The translations under genes and the position numbers were made by a program. The notes under the pieces were generated by a model. That model was not told the origin of the DNA. It saw only the letters and a list, made by a program, of their open reading frames with translations, and made no database searches. 64,000 nucleotides of DNA from Nymphaea colorata (lineage: Eukaryota; Streptophyta; Magnoliopsida; Nymphaeales; Nymphaeaceae): positions 20,872,412-20,936,411 of the forward strand of contig NC_045139.1 in assembly GCF_008831285.2 (NCBI RefSeq), in the 5' to 3' direction. Below, piece after piece: positions 1-13,449 of the stretch (positions within the stretch are counted from its first letter, which is position 1; each line of letters starts with the position of its first letter).

Positions 1-1360
1 ATTTAAATTTCAGCTTATTGTTTTCCCACTTCCTAATAGAAAATGGGATGAAGAGTCTTACACATCATTATTTGGCATTGGTCAAGTAAACAGGCCCTCA
101 ACTTTAGCAGTCAATGGTTCCATCTTCTTAACTTCCAACTAGCATATCTATATATCTTCACCCATTAACAAAACTATTGCAGTTAAAAACTATCTAGCCA
201 TACAAAAATAACTCTACCTTGCTGCATGGGCATGACTATGAATCAAAGAAATATTAAAATGTCTTCATAAGAGAAGACAAATTGAACCCTTCCATGAATT
301 GTACAACATTTTAGATAGATTTATAGAACACCGAGGCTTTTCACATGGACTGCATACATGTGCTTTTAATTTGTCCACCAACTGAATTTGTTCTGCACAA
401 CTACATGCACTTAGTTTTGCTACACTATAGCAAGTTATATGTTCCCAAAAGCCAACGAGAATGGTTACTGAAAGGGATCTCAAGTATCCTTGAAGAGTTG
501 TCCATGACATAGAAGAGATGAATAAGAGATAAAAAAGGATATCGAGTATACATGCAGAATTATTTTTGTGTTTACTTTGACAAATTCGTACACATATTTC
601 AGACCTAACATTCAAATGTTAGATTAATTTATTTCTTTATTTAGTTAGTTTTAAGTATACGGAAAAGATTCATTTAATGGGATTCATGTGATGAATAAGG
701 GATGTGTTTTCACATGATATTTCAAATTTGAATGTGATTCTTAAAGTATTTTTTTCATATGTTCAAGTATATTTTCGAGATTCAGTTTTGATTGTGGTTC
801 ATGTCAGACTCATGAATATGATATTTCTATAGTTTTATGCTTCAAATTCAATAGCTTGTTTCATATTGTTGTGGGATTATGCACCATAATCTATGTTATA
901 AAAGTTGTGTTTGATGGTGTGTATAATTGTAGAGATAGTCGATGATAATTACAATTTACACATCATAATATGTGTTGTGGGATTATACATCATAATCTTT
1001 CTCATCACTTCTTTTGTCTCCTTCGGTTCAATGTTTCCTTCTTTTAAATGATTAATTTCAACACTCAGTTGTTGGTGTCACTAGTAATTTCTTTGAGAAA
1101 AGAATTAAGATTTCATTTCTTGTTGCTCAACTGAAAGATCAAAACTAAAACGTATCTTGCTTGGGTTTTCTTTTTCTCGTTTTCTCTCTACTTGTTCACT
1201 GTTCAGGCTGCTAAAATCAAATCTTAATTCGATTTGTAAAATAACAACAGAATGGATGTTTAAATGATTTATCACCATTTTTACTTTTTAGTATAAGTTT
1301 GCTTTTAATAAATAATAATGTGATTTTGTAATGCCAAAGCTAGGTCCTGAGATTAGCCAG
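1..1360. other. AT-rich intergenic DNA, no gene seen
   Basis: No open frame here shows a recognisable domain, and no RNA gene is visible. The only local structure is a short direct repeat of about 25 bp built on TGTTGTGGGATTAT followed by CATAATCT, present near 868 and again near 974. Confidence 0.6.
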
Positions 1361-1546
1361 GTGGGTCCGACCAGAAGTGACCCATAATTTAACTTGGTGG
1401 GTACTGGACACAAGGTCCAGCCCGATGCCCGTGACCTATTTACATCTGGGATGGGCCCGGCCTGAATATAAATGGGGCTGGGTAATGGGCCTGCCGAATT
1501 TTAATAATAGGCATACGGGCCGGCCCGGCCCATTGCCCAGCCCTAC
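1361..1546. repeat. GC-rich GGGCC/CGGCC block, possible hAT-type element end
   Basis: This block is much richer in GC than its surroundings and is made of repeated GGGCC, GGCCCGG and CCCAGCCC words. Read on the minus strand it begins TAGGGCTGGGCAATGGGCC, which looks like the start of hAT-type terminal repeats (YA..G). No matching opposite end or target duplication was found, so the class is a guess. It stops exactly where the LINE remnant starts. Similar GGGCC-rich DNA flanks the copia element near 46.0-46.2 kb and 52.1-52.25 kb. Confidence 0.3.
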
Positions 1547-2600
1547 TTGGAAGGGAAGAGACTTGGAGGCAAGATATTTAGTTGGGGGTTGCTCTGGCCA
1601 GTGCATGCTGGTGCACCTATCTTCCGAGTAAGGGTAGGCTGCCACTCTGGATGGAATGTAAAAAATATGGTTCATTTCACTGCATTGCTAAAGAGACTAA
1701 TGACCATCTTCTTATCAAGTGCAACCAGACCAAAGAGGTTGGAAATAGATCACTTTCAAATTCAGTATCTCTAGAATCCTAGCTAGATAGATATCATTTG
1801 AGTTTAAAGTGTGGCATGCAAATAAAGGTTCGAGGGAAGTGGAAGAGGATGTGTTGGAAAATAGCTTCCTTGGTAGTTTGCTGGCACTTATGGTGGCATC
1901 AGTACAAAATTGTTCATGAGAATCACCTAGAGAAGAGTAACTTGAAGGAGGATATTTGCAGAAGTTGTGTAGATGTTTTTTGTGGAGTCAAGTGGCCAAT
2001 GTGAGTTGAGGTCAAATTGCAGATATGGATCCATACAAGTTTGTATTGTGAGGAGAAGCGCGATTTTTATCAACGTAACCACTGTTAAAACGTCAAGTAG
2101 CATAGAGCTGCATGTATTTCTTATTTTGGAGATGGTGTCCATGGAATGTCTTTAGTGTATTCCCCCAGAGGTGGAGTTTTGAGGAGCGAAGTGGAGGTGC
2201 TAGAGATGTTGCTTAGGTACCACAAAGAGTACGGTGTCCATATTATCATAAACTCCTATATGGATGTATTAGTTCAAACGATGCATCAACACCATGATGG
2301 GAGAAGGACCTACACTGATTTTAGTGTACTTTGGAATGGAATGGAGAGCATAGTGAAGGTGAAGCAAGGTGACCCCACAATTGAGCTTGGTGTTTTCATC
2401 CAATCCCATCTAAAGGAAAAAGGGGATTTTTTTTGTGCAGACTAACAATCGCATGTAGATGGCCTTTTGTAGTCCTAGAGGGTTGAGTCAACCTTTTGTT
2501 TTTTATTAATGTGAAGATTAGTATGTATGTACATGCCAACGTTTCCCCTTATAGGAATTTGTGTTTTAATAAAGGTAGGGGCCTAACCTGCAGCAAGTTG
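1547..2600 (+). mobile_element. LINE (L1-type) 3' end, decayed
   Basis: This is the 3' end of a non-LTR retrotransposon. Broken frames at about 1547-1790 read like the zf-RVT domain that follows plant LINE reverse transcriptases (ETNDHLLIKCNQTKEV, with Cys/His spacing of the 'cDHLF..C....VW' type). The next frame at 1798-2004 continues with a CWHLWWHQYKIVHENH stretch that matches the usual zf-RVT tail. A third frame at 2146-2445 contains GVLRSEVEVLEMLLR and VLVQTMHQHHDGR, which resembles the RNase H-like end of such proteins. The frames are out of register and interrupted, so it is dead. An AATAAA-like word near 2568 may mark its end. The reverse transcriptase core is missing. Assignment rests on motif recognition only. 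Confidence 0.5.
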
Positions 2601-2648
2601 TTACTGCAAGTTACGTGTGGTGAATCTCCTCATACACTTGAGGGAGGA

Positions 2649-3023
2649 TGTTAGACGAGAAAAAAATGAGCAACATGTGTTTGACAATAACGTGATGTTG
2701 TTGACAAGAATAACTCTCATGATCTTGGAGGAAAGTCCAACCCATTAATGATCAATATGGAAGTCAAACATTTGGAGATAAGGAAGAATTTGATTATTCT
2801 AAAATGGCGAATCTAAACAATATAGAAGGATGTAACCACAAACCTTGTGAAAGCCATGGTGAATTGATAAATATGGTTAAACACCATCATGTGTAATTCA
2901 TTGAGGTTAGAGTATCTTTTTCATGTAAGCTTTGCTCCACTAAAGGTATACGTTCATTCTGGCTGAATCTCATTACATTGTGTGTCTCTCTTTGCAATCC
3001 AATTTTTGCAATCTTAACCCCCA
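2649..3023 (+). repeat. Possible copia-type LTR remnant
   Basis: A purine tract (TTGAGGGAGGA) is followed directly by TGTTAG, the arrangement seen at the polypurine tract/3' LTR junction of copia elements, and a stretch ending in CCCCCA follows 375 bp later. There is no second LTR and no target duplication, so this is a weak call. Confidence 0.22.
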
Positions 3024-6000
3024 AAATTAGAAGGTGATGATTGGTTGTGTCCCTGATGCTAGTTTTCTATGGGTTCTACTCAACAGTTACATTCAAATCC
3101 TCTTTAGATTTGTTAAAAAGCATTGTGTTTCCCTAAATGACCTTGGTTTAATATACACATTGTTGAGTACTCAACAAAACAATGCAGCTTTGGCACAAAG
3201 ATTACACAAACTCTGGAGACAGCAACAGAGAGGAGTTAACCAACTTATATGAAAAGTGAAAAATTCTCTTAGCCCTCTAGGACGCGGAAGCTTGAGGTGG
3301 CTAAACCATCAAAACTAGGTGTGTACATGAAGGAAAGAAGAAAATCTTGAGCCTGCATTTATTGTTTGGGAATAAGTTAGCCAGTTCTTTTCAAAACTTT
3401 GGCCTCTTTTATTTCATATTAACCAAAGCAAAAATCTTTTTCATAAAAGACGACAAGTAAAAAAGGTGCGTGCAAATTTTACTAAATTACATCAAGTGTC
3501 AACAATTTGCAATCAAAATGAACATACAAAACATGTTAACAATAAGCCCCTTAAAGGATGACCATTTTGACGTTTCATTACCTAACAAAATACTAAACTT
3601 TAATGGAAGCATGGATTAAACATACAAAGCCTAAGTTGAGGATATAGTATGACGAAATCGACTTATCCAATAACATCTAAACCACTTTTTGACCTTTGAA
3701 TTAAGTAGTATTAGCCAATTTTAGTTAAGAGACTATTTGTATGATTTTCTCTATAAAAAAGGCAGCACATTATTCAAGAGTGTGTGAGACAGAGGGCAGG
3801 AGAGAGAGGGAGTGGGAGAGAGAGAGAATTGGAATTGCCTACACATGTTAGAAAGTGAATGGGGGAAATAAAGTTGAAGAAAGAAGTCATCTGGACACAG
3901 GGAATATAGGCTTTCATGTTGGAATAGTGATTCAAGCATGAAGCTAAGTGGAGTGGATATATCTAACTATCAATTCAATTTTTATTACATTTACTTAACC
4001 CTGGTAATCAAGCAATCGAAATTGATTTGCTAATTGGATTAATTTGGATCTTCATGCAGTTTTACAACTAAACCTGAATCCAATTCTGTAACATGAGTAG
4101 TGTTATTCTAAAGATGTGAGACCCAATTATATATAAATGTAAAATCTTGTGCTAGTAGGATGCAAACTCGAGATGAAGAAAATAAAGTTTGGATCTTTGT
4201 CCAGACAAAAATGTAATTACACTAGATCTGATTAAGCCAAATTCAGCAAAAGTTGATCCTACCCAATCTGACCCATTCCACATCCTTACATTAAGTGTGA
4301 GTTTTCACTAAATAGACCAATGTATCCTTTAGGTAGTCCATTTTTATTTAACAACCATGATTGGTATCAAATACCCAACAAAACAAACTATAATAAGGAT
4401 AATGGGTGAGAAAAATAGGACCTGCATCGGTAAAAGATTTCTTTAACGTTTCTACAGTAAACATCGGAGAAATTTGGATCTAACCTACATCCCCTGACAT
4501 TTGGATGATGGCCATCGGTGACAATTTATGCAACACCTTCTCCGATGTCTGCACAAATGCCGGTAAATGTTTTGTCTGACGTTTAACCAGCAAACGACGG
4601 TGAAAGCTGCATCTAACTTGTATCCACTAATGTATCCATATCGGTCATCGGTGAAACTAGCTTCACTGATGTTTCCTTTCAAAGTCGCTGAAAGTTTTCT
4701 TTACTGATGAGTTGAAGTTTGTGTGTTATAGTAAATGCATGTTTTTTTGTATCATACGCTATTCACAATTAATGTGATCCATTAAATTATCAAAATTAAA
4801 CGGTAGGCCACCCATAGCAAAAATTTCCAAATAATGGGAAGATGTACTTGAGGGTTAGTACCATCATTAAGGTTCAAATCTAAATTTCTCTTCTCCATGA
4901 TCAATTTCAAGTAGTTGGATAAAGAGGTCAAAAAGATGGTGCCTTTCTATTCTCCATGATCACTTTCATTTTGTTGTGCTTCTTTTCATGCTAAGAGGGA
5001 AAAGAAGAAATAGAAATTTTCTTACATTTAAATAGTTATGATAGCCTGACAAAATTATTGAGCAATAATTGGCTAAGTACCCAAGGACACGTGTTGCTTT
5101 TTTTGGTGTTGCAATTTCTTATTCTGGTAGGTGGACATCCTCCCATGGATTTCCTTAGAGACCGTTCATCTTAAAGCATCAAGATGACCTTAGTACGAGA
5201 ACAGCTGATTGTTTGTTGTCCATGTTAAACGTTCAAATGCCATCTTTTCTAAAGCATGGATACAATTGTAAATAACCAAGTTTGGGCCCCATTCATGGTG
5301 GTGTGGATTTATATACAGGAAAGGTATGTAGTGTACAAACTTTGTACCTCATATGACATTGCAAAAGCCTTTTGTTTTTTATATATTACTTGAACTTTGG
5401 CTATGTACATATTACTTAATACAAACCAAAGTTTGGATAATGTAGTTGCCATGTGCAATCTACCTACGGCCTTTTAGAAATTGGTGGATTGTAATGTACC
5501 AAAACTTTATCATTGAAGTACTTTTCTGGTATTTTCCTCCTCAAAGCATTGCCAGATGAGTTAATCCAGGGGCTTTCGGCTCGAAAACCAGCATCATTAT
5601 CTCATTCTCCACCGACTGGTTTTTGTATCTTCAACAAATTAAAGGGAGATAAAAGAAACTGCTTTGTTTCTTGCCACAATATGTCTGACTGTGAGACTTA
5701 GTTGAGCCCTTGTTGGTTACCTTGGCCAGTGGCAGGGTCACATATAGGCAGCTGAAGGCAGTTGGGCCACATAAAAGTCCTTTATTTTCATATTGATGTA
5801 TTTGTTCTTTTGCATATTCATGCATAGTAGTGCCCCCAACGGTATGACTGTCTTGACCTAATGCCCCTCCACCTAAATTTTCTGGCTCTGCCACTACCAT
5901 ACCCTCAGGCTTTCAAGTTCATGGTTTGATTCATGCAGAGTGACTCTCATGGGTTCTGAACTCAAACTGTATTTTCAGCAGCCGAAAAAGCCCTACTCAC

Positions 6001-9000
6001 TACAGCAACCCCCTAATTAGTGCTTGTTTGAAATGGATGGATAGAAATATAATCCCTTAGAAACATATTATGTTAGATAAACATATCCAGTTTGTTGCAA
6101 ATGATACAATATGTCAGATCTTGTAAGGAGGTGCTTTTGATACACTTTACCATTACTTTTAAAAAGACATAATGAAAAATGAAAGCAGAAATATCGTTAT
6201 GTCTACGGTGTAAAATTGCAATTCAATTTTGATTGGATAAATGCTGAGGTTGCTCTTTCCTTTTCTTCCTCCTTTTTGTTTGGCAGTTTGCTTTGAGCAG
6301 ATATAACTTTTTAATATACAGACGAAAGTTTTCATTCAAGGGGCCGCATGTTGTTCTTTTATTCCAAAGCAGTGGATACATATTAATTCTGTGGTCAACA
6401 CCAACCCTACAACTTTTCTTTATTTTTATATAGGTTTCTTCAAATATTTTCTTATTTTTATATGCTGGCCATGCCCCCCTTGAGGAATGAAAGTTTCTAA
6501 CATAGTGCCCATCAGCCAAAAAAATCCTGATTCGCCTTTATCCCAGAGGCTAACCTCACATTTTCCTGATCATTTGATAAGTTGTTCATTTTGCGAACAG
6601 CTGACCCCAAGTTGGAAGTTCGAGTAATTCATGCCAATGTCATGTTTGAAGATGAGGAATTAAAAATTAGGGTCACCATTTAGCTTAAAATTTTGTACGT
6701 TTTTCACTATTCATAGGAAAGGGGAAGACACTAAATGCCAATTCGTTCATTACAACTGATATTTTAGTTAGAGCAAAATAGACAGTGGTGAAGGTGGGTC
6801 TTACCACCATAAATAGTAGAAACACAATGTTGCATTAGAACCAACGTCGCTCAAAAGACATTTTATTTGAAAAATCGTGAAAAATATGTTAAAAACATGC
6901 CATCTAAAAAAAGGGAAACCCATCTTTTCTTAAATGCTAAAAATGAAAAAAAAAAAAAAAAAACATTTTCTTCAGTTTTTCATTTTTTTTGTTTTTTCAT
7001 TCTTCACATTTTTTTATATTTTTTAGTAACCAGATTTTTGTTTTTACATTTTTCACAAGTTATTTTTAAGGATTTTTTAAAAGTTTTCTAAAACTTGCGG
7101 AGATTTACCTAAGAAAAACAACTTTGCCATATTGAATATGAGAAGAACCTCGTTGTTTAATATCCGAAAATAAATATTTGCGACCATGATTAGCACTGGC
7201 GCCAACGGGTTATCACCTAATTGAAACTTCAATTACGAGAAAACACCATTCTACAAACTGATGAAATTAAGGAAAAAAGAAATGAATGAAGGAAGCCAGT
7301 CAAAGGTTTTATCTTCTCACATTCATCTTCTTATGGCATCCATGTTGGCCATTTGGGCTGAGCAATGTAATTCTAATTATTATCGAGCACATGGCAGCCA
7401 TTCTATGTCCCCAAACAGAAACCAAGATCAGGGAAGTCTTGCCAGTTGATCTACCGGCCATCGGTTGCTAATCTCTGCAATTTATTGTATATATTTATCA
7501 TTTTCCGCTACTGAAACCCCAACTTAAATGAACTCGTAACCTAAATTAAAGCATTCCGACTTTCTGTTCAGACAAGCAGGTGCCTGAAAATTTATCTGTC
7601 TTCAAAGGGATCGAGCCGCAAGTGCAATGTTTTTTTTCTTATTATTATTAATTTTGATACAAATCATGGCTAGCATAGTTCGAGGGAAATGCTTTCGCTT
7701 TCGTTCTTGGTGCATGAGGCGCCCCCTCGTAGTCTCTCTCTCTCAACCCAAAGAGAAACTATCAAGTCTACGAAAGGCAAGTGAGAAGTTATTTACACAT
7801 GTTTACTTGTGAAATAATGAACCAATTATTACTTATTTCAAGTTTGAGGTTAACGCATTTAGATATTTTTATTTGAAATTTGATCACATTTCATGTATCT
7901 GTGTATATGTGTGTCTTTCATGTGTGTGAGTGTGTCAGTATGTGTGGAAAAAGTATTAGTCCACGCCCTTTTAAAGTGCTCAAAAAAATTCATCTACAAA
8001 TGAATTGTACTTAGTTTAGATTGATAAATGCACTTATCATGCTTTGTTTACTATAAACGATATTAGAACAGTTATTCTTTTTTTACATATGTTCGTGTTT
8101 TCTTTAAATGTGAAAACCAGTGCTGGATCACGTTGAAGAACAACGGTGGTCAAAGCTCCAAATTTACTCAACATCAAAACACTTTTAAGGTATCTGATTT
8201 TATCAAAGCTGTGTGTACTAGACATCTACATGGATGGTTAGCTAGAGGATTCTAATGATATATATAAAGGGAGAGAGAGAGAAAAAGAGTGTACGCGAGC
8301 AGCCCAGCTGGTCTCCATTTACTGGGCTCCCTAAGCGCAGCCACGTTAAGAAAGAAACAGAAGAAAAAATCCAATGATTGGTGCTTTCGGGCGATCAAAT
8401 TAAAGTGGCTCGAACGGACAAGTGTTTGTGTGGGTACCACACGAGTAAATGGTTAGATGATAGGATGGAGTATGTGTACGAAGAAGTCAGGTCGATAGCT
8501 TTTATAAAATGATATGAAGACAAACTTTGTGTATGGTTTACCAGAATGTTTAGGAATCAGTATGACTGTTTTCCATTACATTGTACAATTAAATGGATGA
8601 AGGGGCTCATGTTTACGCTTTTATAATCGATTAAATCGACCAATAATGCTTCCTTTTATTAAATGGAACTTTGTTTTATCGAAATATGATATTAAATCTT
8701 TTCTATTAACAGAGGTTCGAGAGTATTTTACTTAGGATGTTATTTTGCAGCAGATCTGAGTGGAATCTTAGGAATTTTAAGTTGGGAGGCACTAATTCAA
8801 AACTTCTCACAGTTTCAACGAATACCTCGAAGAGACCAAACTGGTCTTCTTTTTCTCTTACCTCGGAGTCCAATGCTGCTTTGGGATTTAGATGGGGAAC
8901 AATACACCTATCAACTACAGTGTCATGCATTCAATATTTAAAGTTCAAATGAGTAGTGCCCATAAGAATCGAACTGACAACTACACTTTCACCAGCTTGC

Positions 9001-10157
9001 AAGTCCAATTAGCTATGTTACAGTCCTCAGCCCTCAGTGCACTTTTATAATTTAAGGAACACCATTATATACAAATGAGGAAATCGTTTAAGACACCAAT
9101 ATACAAATAAATTATTTTTGTAGGGCTGGTGTGAGCAACAGCCCGACCCCATCTATCTTTATGTGGCTGCCCACTGGATGAAATAAATGATGGGCAGGGC
9201 AGAAATTTTTCTAGCATTAGTAACTGTATGGTGTGGACTGGCTGGCTGATGTGGTGCTAATTTGGTAGAAAACTCATAAACCATAATTAACATATTTTAC
9301 AATTGTTTATATTTAAAAATTAATCAATAGACCTTTTAGAATATTTGATAAAACTGAAAGGGATGAATAATCAACCCGAGTCTTGACCACCATTACTTCA
9401 GTTTGCAATGGGCATCGGCCACGCTCACAGAAGAAACACTGTGCAGCGGATATTGACAGCAGTGGGCAGTAGTCCCTCGTAACCTTTGTCTGTTGGCGAG
9501 TTCTTATCAACATGCAGCCTATTCGGGTCCTGAATTGACGACTCCAAATTCAGTATGAATTGGGAACACCTAGCTAGTGTTTCAGCACCATCTTGGAAAT
9601 TAAATTTATCATCTTATGGTCTGGAAAGTATTACCAAAGCAGTTAATTCTTGGAAAAATTATATATGGAAAAGAGTGAGACGATTAAAAACAAAATATCT
9701 CTATTATTAGGTTCAATAATTTGTAGGTAAAGTCACCATGTAAGCAAGATCGTGTAGCCGCCACATGATATTACAATTCAAAACCCATGTGTTCGGTGGG
9801 GTTGAACTATATAATATTGTCCAAACGGAACCGCCCCGTTCGACACCTCTCCTTATATGCGGTCGTAGCCACACAGATGTCGAGACGAGGCGCTCGTAAC
9901 ACACACAGTTCTTGGATCATCCAATTACAGGCTTTTCATGATCTTAACTTCAAAACCATGGCCCATCAGTTTTCGTGAATCTTCCAAACAGGAAAACGAG
10001 TCCGTCATTGGCAGCAGACTCATGCGGCCCCTAGATTCCCACCAAATGAGCCATGCCAAACACATCCACAAGGGTCAAATTCCATAGAAAGTGATGTGTC
10101 ACGTCTCGGTCTTAAGGTGCTTCGGTCTACACGTGTCTGTCCATTTGTCCCCCTACT
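3024..10157. other. Intergenic DNA, no gene supported
   Basis: Open frames here are short, lack recognisable domains and several come from homopolymer tracts (for example around 6940-7090). A cluster of ATCGGT-type words lies at 4420-4700. Short GA and GT runs occur near 8270 and 7910. No RNA gene was seen. Small decayed repeats may be present but could not be named. Confidence 0.5.
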
Positions 10158-10180
10158 GAGAGAGAGAGAGAGAGAGAGAG
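10158..10180. repeat. (GA)n microsatellite
   Basis: An uninterrupted GA dinucleotide run of about 23 bp. Confidence 0.95.
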
Positions 10181-10310
10181 TCCAATCGGGCATGCGCTTC
10201 AAAAGGAGCCGGCCTCCTTCCCCCAATAATGCAGAGGAAAACCTTAGCCACGAAGTAATCCTTAGAAGGGAACACAGTGGATCAGATCAAACAGATAATT
10301 ATCCCACCTG

Positions 10311-10311
<1 letters not shown>

Positions 10312-10362
<51 letters not shown>
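10312..10362. repeat. (CT)n microsatellite
   Basis: About 25 uninterrupted CT units. The Ser/Leu-rich frame that crosses it is an artefact of the repeat. Confidence 0.95.
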
Positions 10363-10366
<4 letters not shown>

Positions 10367-12448
10367 ATCAGCAGCACCACATGCAAAGCATTGAAGAATC
10401 TCTTGACCATTATTTAACTTTGCTTCCTCCTGCCATTTTTTATATATCTATTTCATCACTTGATATCACCATATATGGATTTATGTGGTTAAGGATGTAA
10501 ACGGGTCAGATTTGTATCATATCCAACACATGCTGCTCTATTCAACCGAATAGCGGTTTTGTTGGACTTGTTGTTCTACTCCTGAACCTACTAGGAATCC
10601 AAACTCGCTTAAGCTTTGCTATTTACATCCTGCAAACAAGTTGTATTGCTAATGGATTCCAATCTTGGACTTGGGATGTTATCATTAATTGGAATCCGTT
10701 TCAGTTTACATGACCCAACTACAAACCCATTTAGTAAACCCATTTAGTATGCCTCTGACGAACGTTTGGTTGCACATAACTCGCAATTGAAGTCATTTTC
10801 TCCCATTACCTTTGTGGCACTCTTAGGGCATTTCTCAATATACTCAGATAGTGTGCCTAAGACATTTTGGGGTAGTTTGACAGCAATGACATCCTGTAAG
10901 TGTTTCATGAATGCATCTCAAAAATTAGAGTAAGTTCATCAAACAATAGTCTTAGTGTTCGTTAAACCTGTCCCAATCTTTAAAATAAATTCACAAGACA
11001 CTCACAAAATAACTCTGCAACAAAGCGACCCCTTAATATAGATATCGGGAAATCAGGAAATTAATGTATCATAGGATTTTGATCTCTTGAAAGAGTAACA
11101 AAAGATTTTGGAAAAGACATAAATTTTAGAAATAGACAAGTACTTACATTCAAATTGGTTTTTTTAACACTCTTCTGTTATACAGATAGAATGTCTCAGT
11201 TGTACGCTTTGAGACACTCTGTCTAGCTCCAACAAACACACCCTTAAAGTGCAAAAGAAAAAATAAATATCATCAGTCAAATAACAAGGCGTCCCCCCCC
11301 CCCCCCCCACATTTTGGCGCAGGATCATGGAAAATCTTTCTCTAACTCACAGCTCTTCTTTTATTTTAACCATGTGAAACACTACTACCAAAAAGGCACC
11401 TCATAATAGAAAGAGAGAGATCTTCTTTTGAAGAATTCAGAAAGCCTCGGCGGCTTCAAGAAGATTCACAAGCTCGAGCACACTTTCCCAAATCATCACC
11501 AACAGTTCCCAGCAGTAGAAGCAGGGTTTGGTGGTGTCCCTCGTTGCCGACCTTATTTGCTTTTAAAACAACACACGTCAATCAAAAAACCTATTTTGGT
11601 CCCTTGATATGCTCATCTTCCTCGTGGACTTAGCTAGTTACAGCGTATTGCTTTCATTACTTTGAGTTGGGCACGTTTAATATCCAATATTTGTTTAATA
11701 TATCCAGTTTTATATGACAAACACGTTATAACAGCAGGTATCAAATTAATATATTCAATTTTATACCCACCTGACTAAGCTATCTGATCTATGTGTTTCT
11801 AGAAATATGAGCAAGGAAAGATTGAGAAACCAAGATACTTCATTTCTTTTAAATTTTAACATTTTGATCGCATTTCCCTGGAAGTAATTTTCCATTGATA
11901 TATATATATATATATTAGAAAATTTATTGGTTGAAATTTCAAAATCAGATCCTTCTTTCATGCATCGATCCTTCAGTGTTTCATTCATGAGCTGTTTTAA
12001 ATTTGTTAGAAGTTTTTACTTTTCATTAATTTGTAGTTTTCTTAATATTAAAACGTTAATAAATTATTTGTTTACCTTCTTTGTATGCGCTCCAATGGTT
12101 TATATGCCTAACTTTCCACAAAATCTAGCAGAAAAGCAAGAAAGGGGAGCGCAATAATTGTGCGTGACCCGCAAAAGATGCAAAAACCAAAGAAAACGGC
12201 TTTATTGGTATATAGTCAGTCCTTTACGTCTCCCGACGACGATGTTGAAAGAGGGGGGAGACAGTGAAATAAAGGGAATGGAAATGTTAAAAGTAATTAA
12301 ATATTGTATTTGGTTTCTTCCAAGCAGGATCAATGACCCCAAGTAGCCTTCAATCCCAAACCAAGCAACCGCAGCGGTGGAAAAACAACGTAAAAGCAGT
12401 GGCAGGGAAACCACACCAACCAAACACACTGCTTTCTCAATAAAGTCC

Positions 12449-12449
<1 letters not shown>
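10363..12449. other. Intergenic DNA upstream of the 12.7-kb gene
   Basis: No recognisable gene. It holds a 16-bp poly-C run at 11293-11308 and a short (TA)n run near 11898-11915. The sequence around 10750-11245, with GTTTGGTTG near one end and a reverse-complement GTGTTTGTTGG near the other, could be an old MITE, but no clean inverted repeat or target duplication could be fixed. Confidence 0.5.
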
Positions 12450-12484
<35 letters not shown>

Positions 12485-12520
12485 AGGCAGCCTCTTTTTG
12501 GCTTCAGCTTTCTATATAAA
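12450..12520 (+). promoter_or_regulatory. Core promoter: (CT)n tract and TATA box
   Basis: A 32-bp CT run (12450-12481) is followed by CTATATAAA at 12512-12520, about 180 bp upstream of the ATG at 12697. CT tracts next to TATA boxes are common in plant core promoters. The start of transcription would be expected about 30 bp downstream, near 12545-12555, giving a leader of about 145 bp. The position is inferred and not shown by any transcript. Confidence 0.6.
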
Positions 12521-12696
12521 CCTTCGACTACATTGCCCTACTTTCAGTCGCATGCAGATCCTCCTCCTCCTCTATCTGTAAACCTGCAACTCACTTCAAT
12601 CATTGCAATTCTTCTCCTCAAAGACTTTCCAGTTTTGAATCTTCTCGTTTTTCTCTGCATTGTTATACGCAGACTCTTTCTCTCCATCTCCATATC

Positions 12697-13449
12697 ATGG
12701 ACCCCATCAGAATGGAGAAGCTCCATGCCATGGCCAAATACAAGAAAACCCAATTCGACTTCCTGCGTCAGCTCACCAAATACACGCTCTCTGTGGTTCT
12801 GCTGGGCTTGTTTCTTTCATGCCCACTGTGGCTTCCTCCCCTCTGTACCTGCATTAAGTCTTTTGCCTTCGTTTCGGTCCCGAAAGCCGTCACATACGTT
12901 CTTCGCCCGAAGATCTTGTTTGTAATCTCAAACGTCATTGTCTTCATCCTTCTTGGTGAATCCAAGCTTCTGGGTTCTTCAAATTCAGCACCAGACATCT
13001 ATGACGAGTATGTCAAGAGGAAGAAGAGCTACAACCAAAAGCTCTGCGTTCCTGCCGCTGCCGAGAAAGAAGTTTGCTATGAAGAGAAGCCAGTGATCGA
13101 ATCGTCAATTTTAAAAGTTAAGAATATGAAAGACACGGTGAAGGATGAGGAGGAAAATGGAGATGAAGATGGCGAGGAGATGGAAGGTAAGCAAACTATT
13201 GAAGACTTGGAGGAAGAGGAGAAGGAAATAGAAGCCAAGAGGGGTATAGCAGAATTAAATGAAGCGGAAGAGGAAGAACAGGAAGCGGAGGAAATAGAAG
13301 CTAAAAGGGGTATAGAAGAATTAGAGGATGAAGAGGAAGAAGAGTGTGGTTTACCTGTTGATGAATTGAATAAGAAGATTGAGGATTTTATTGCTAAATT
13401 TAACCAACAAAGGAGGCTTGAAGCTAGAATGCTTTTCCTAAGTGGCTGA
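12697..13449 (+). CDS. Membrane protein with DUF4408-like N-terminus and DUF761-like C-terminus
   Basis: An intact single-exon frame of 250 residues. The N-terminus (MDPIRMEKLHAMAKYKK) is followed by two hydrophobic segments at about residues 28-50 and 71-87, the second ending in LLGESKLLG, a pattern I associate with plant proteins annotated as DUF4408 or 'uncharacterised transmembrane protein'. Residues about 146-218 are very acidic and include two copies of an EIEAKRGI repeat at about 178-184 and 200-206, likely helical. The last 30 residues (LPVDELNKKIEDFIAKFNQQRR, cited in part) match the short DUF761 tail. The start is the first ATG after the TATA box and leader; a second Met lies five codons later. 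It most likely sits in a membrane with the acidic tail exposed. The biochemical role of this family is unknown, and none is proposed. No neighbour is functionally linked. Confidence 0.8.
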   Translation: MDPIRMEKLHAMAKYKKTQFDFLRQLTKYTLSVVLLGLFLSCPLWLPPLCTCIKSFAFVSVPKAVTYVLRPKILFVISNVIVFILLGESKLLGSSNSAPDIYDEYVKRKKSYNQKLCVPAAAEKEVCYEEKPVIESSILKVKNMKDTVKDEEENGDEDGEEMEGKQTIEDLEEEEKEIEAKRGIAELNEAEEEEQEAEEIEAKRGIEELEDEEEEECGLPVDELNKKIEDFIAKFNQQRRLEARMLFLSG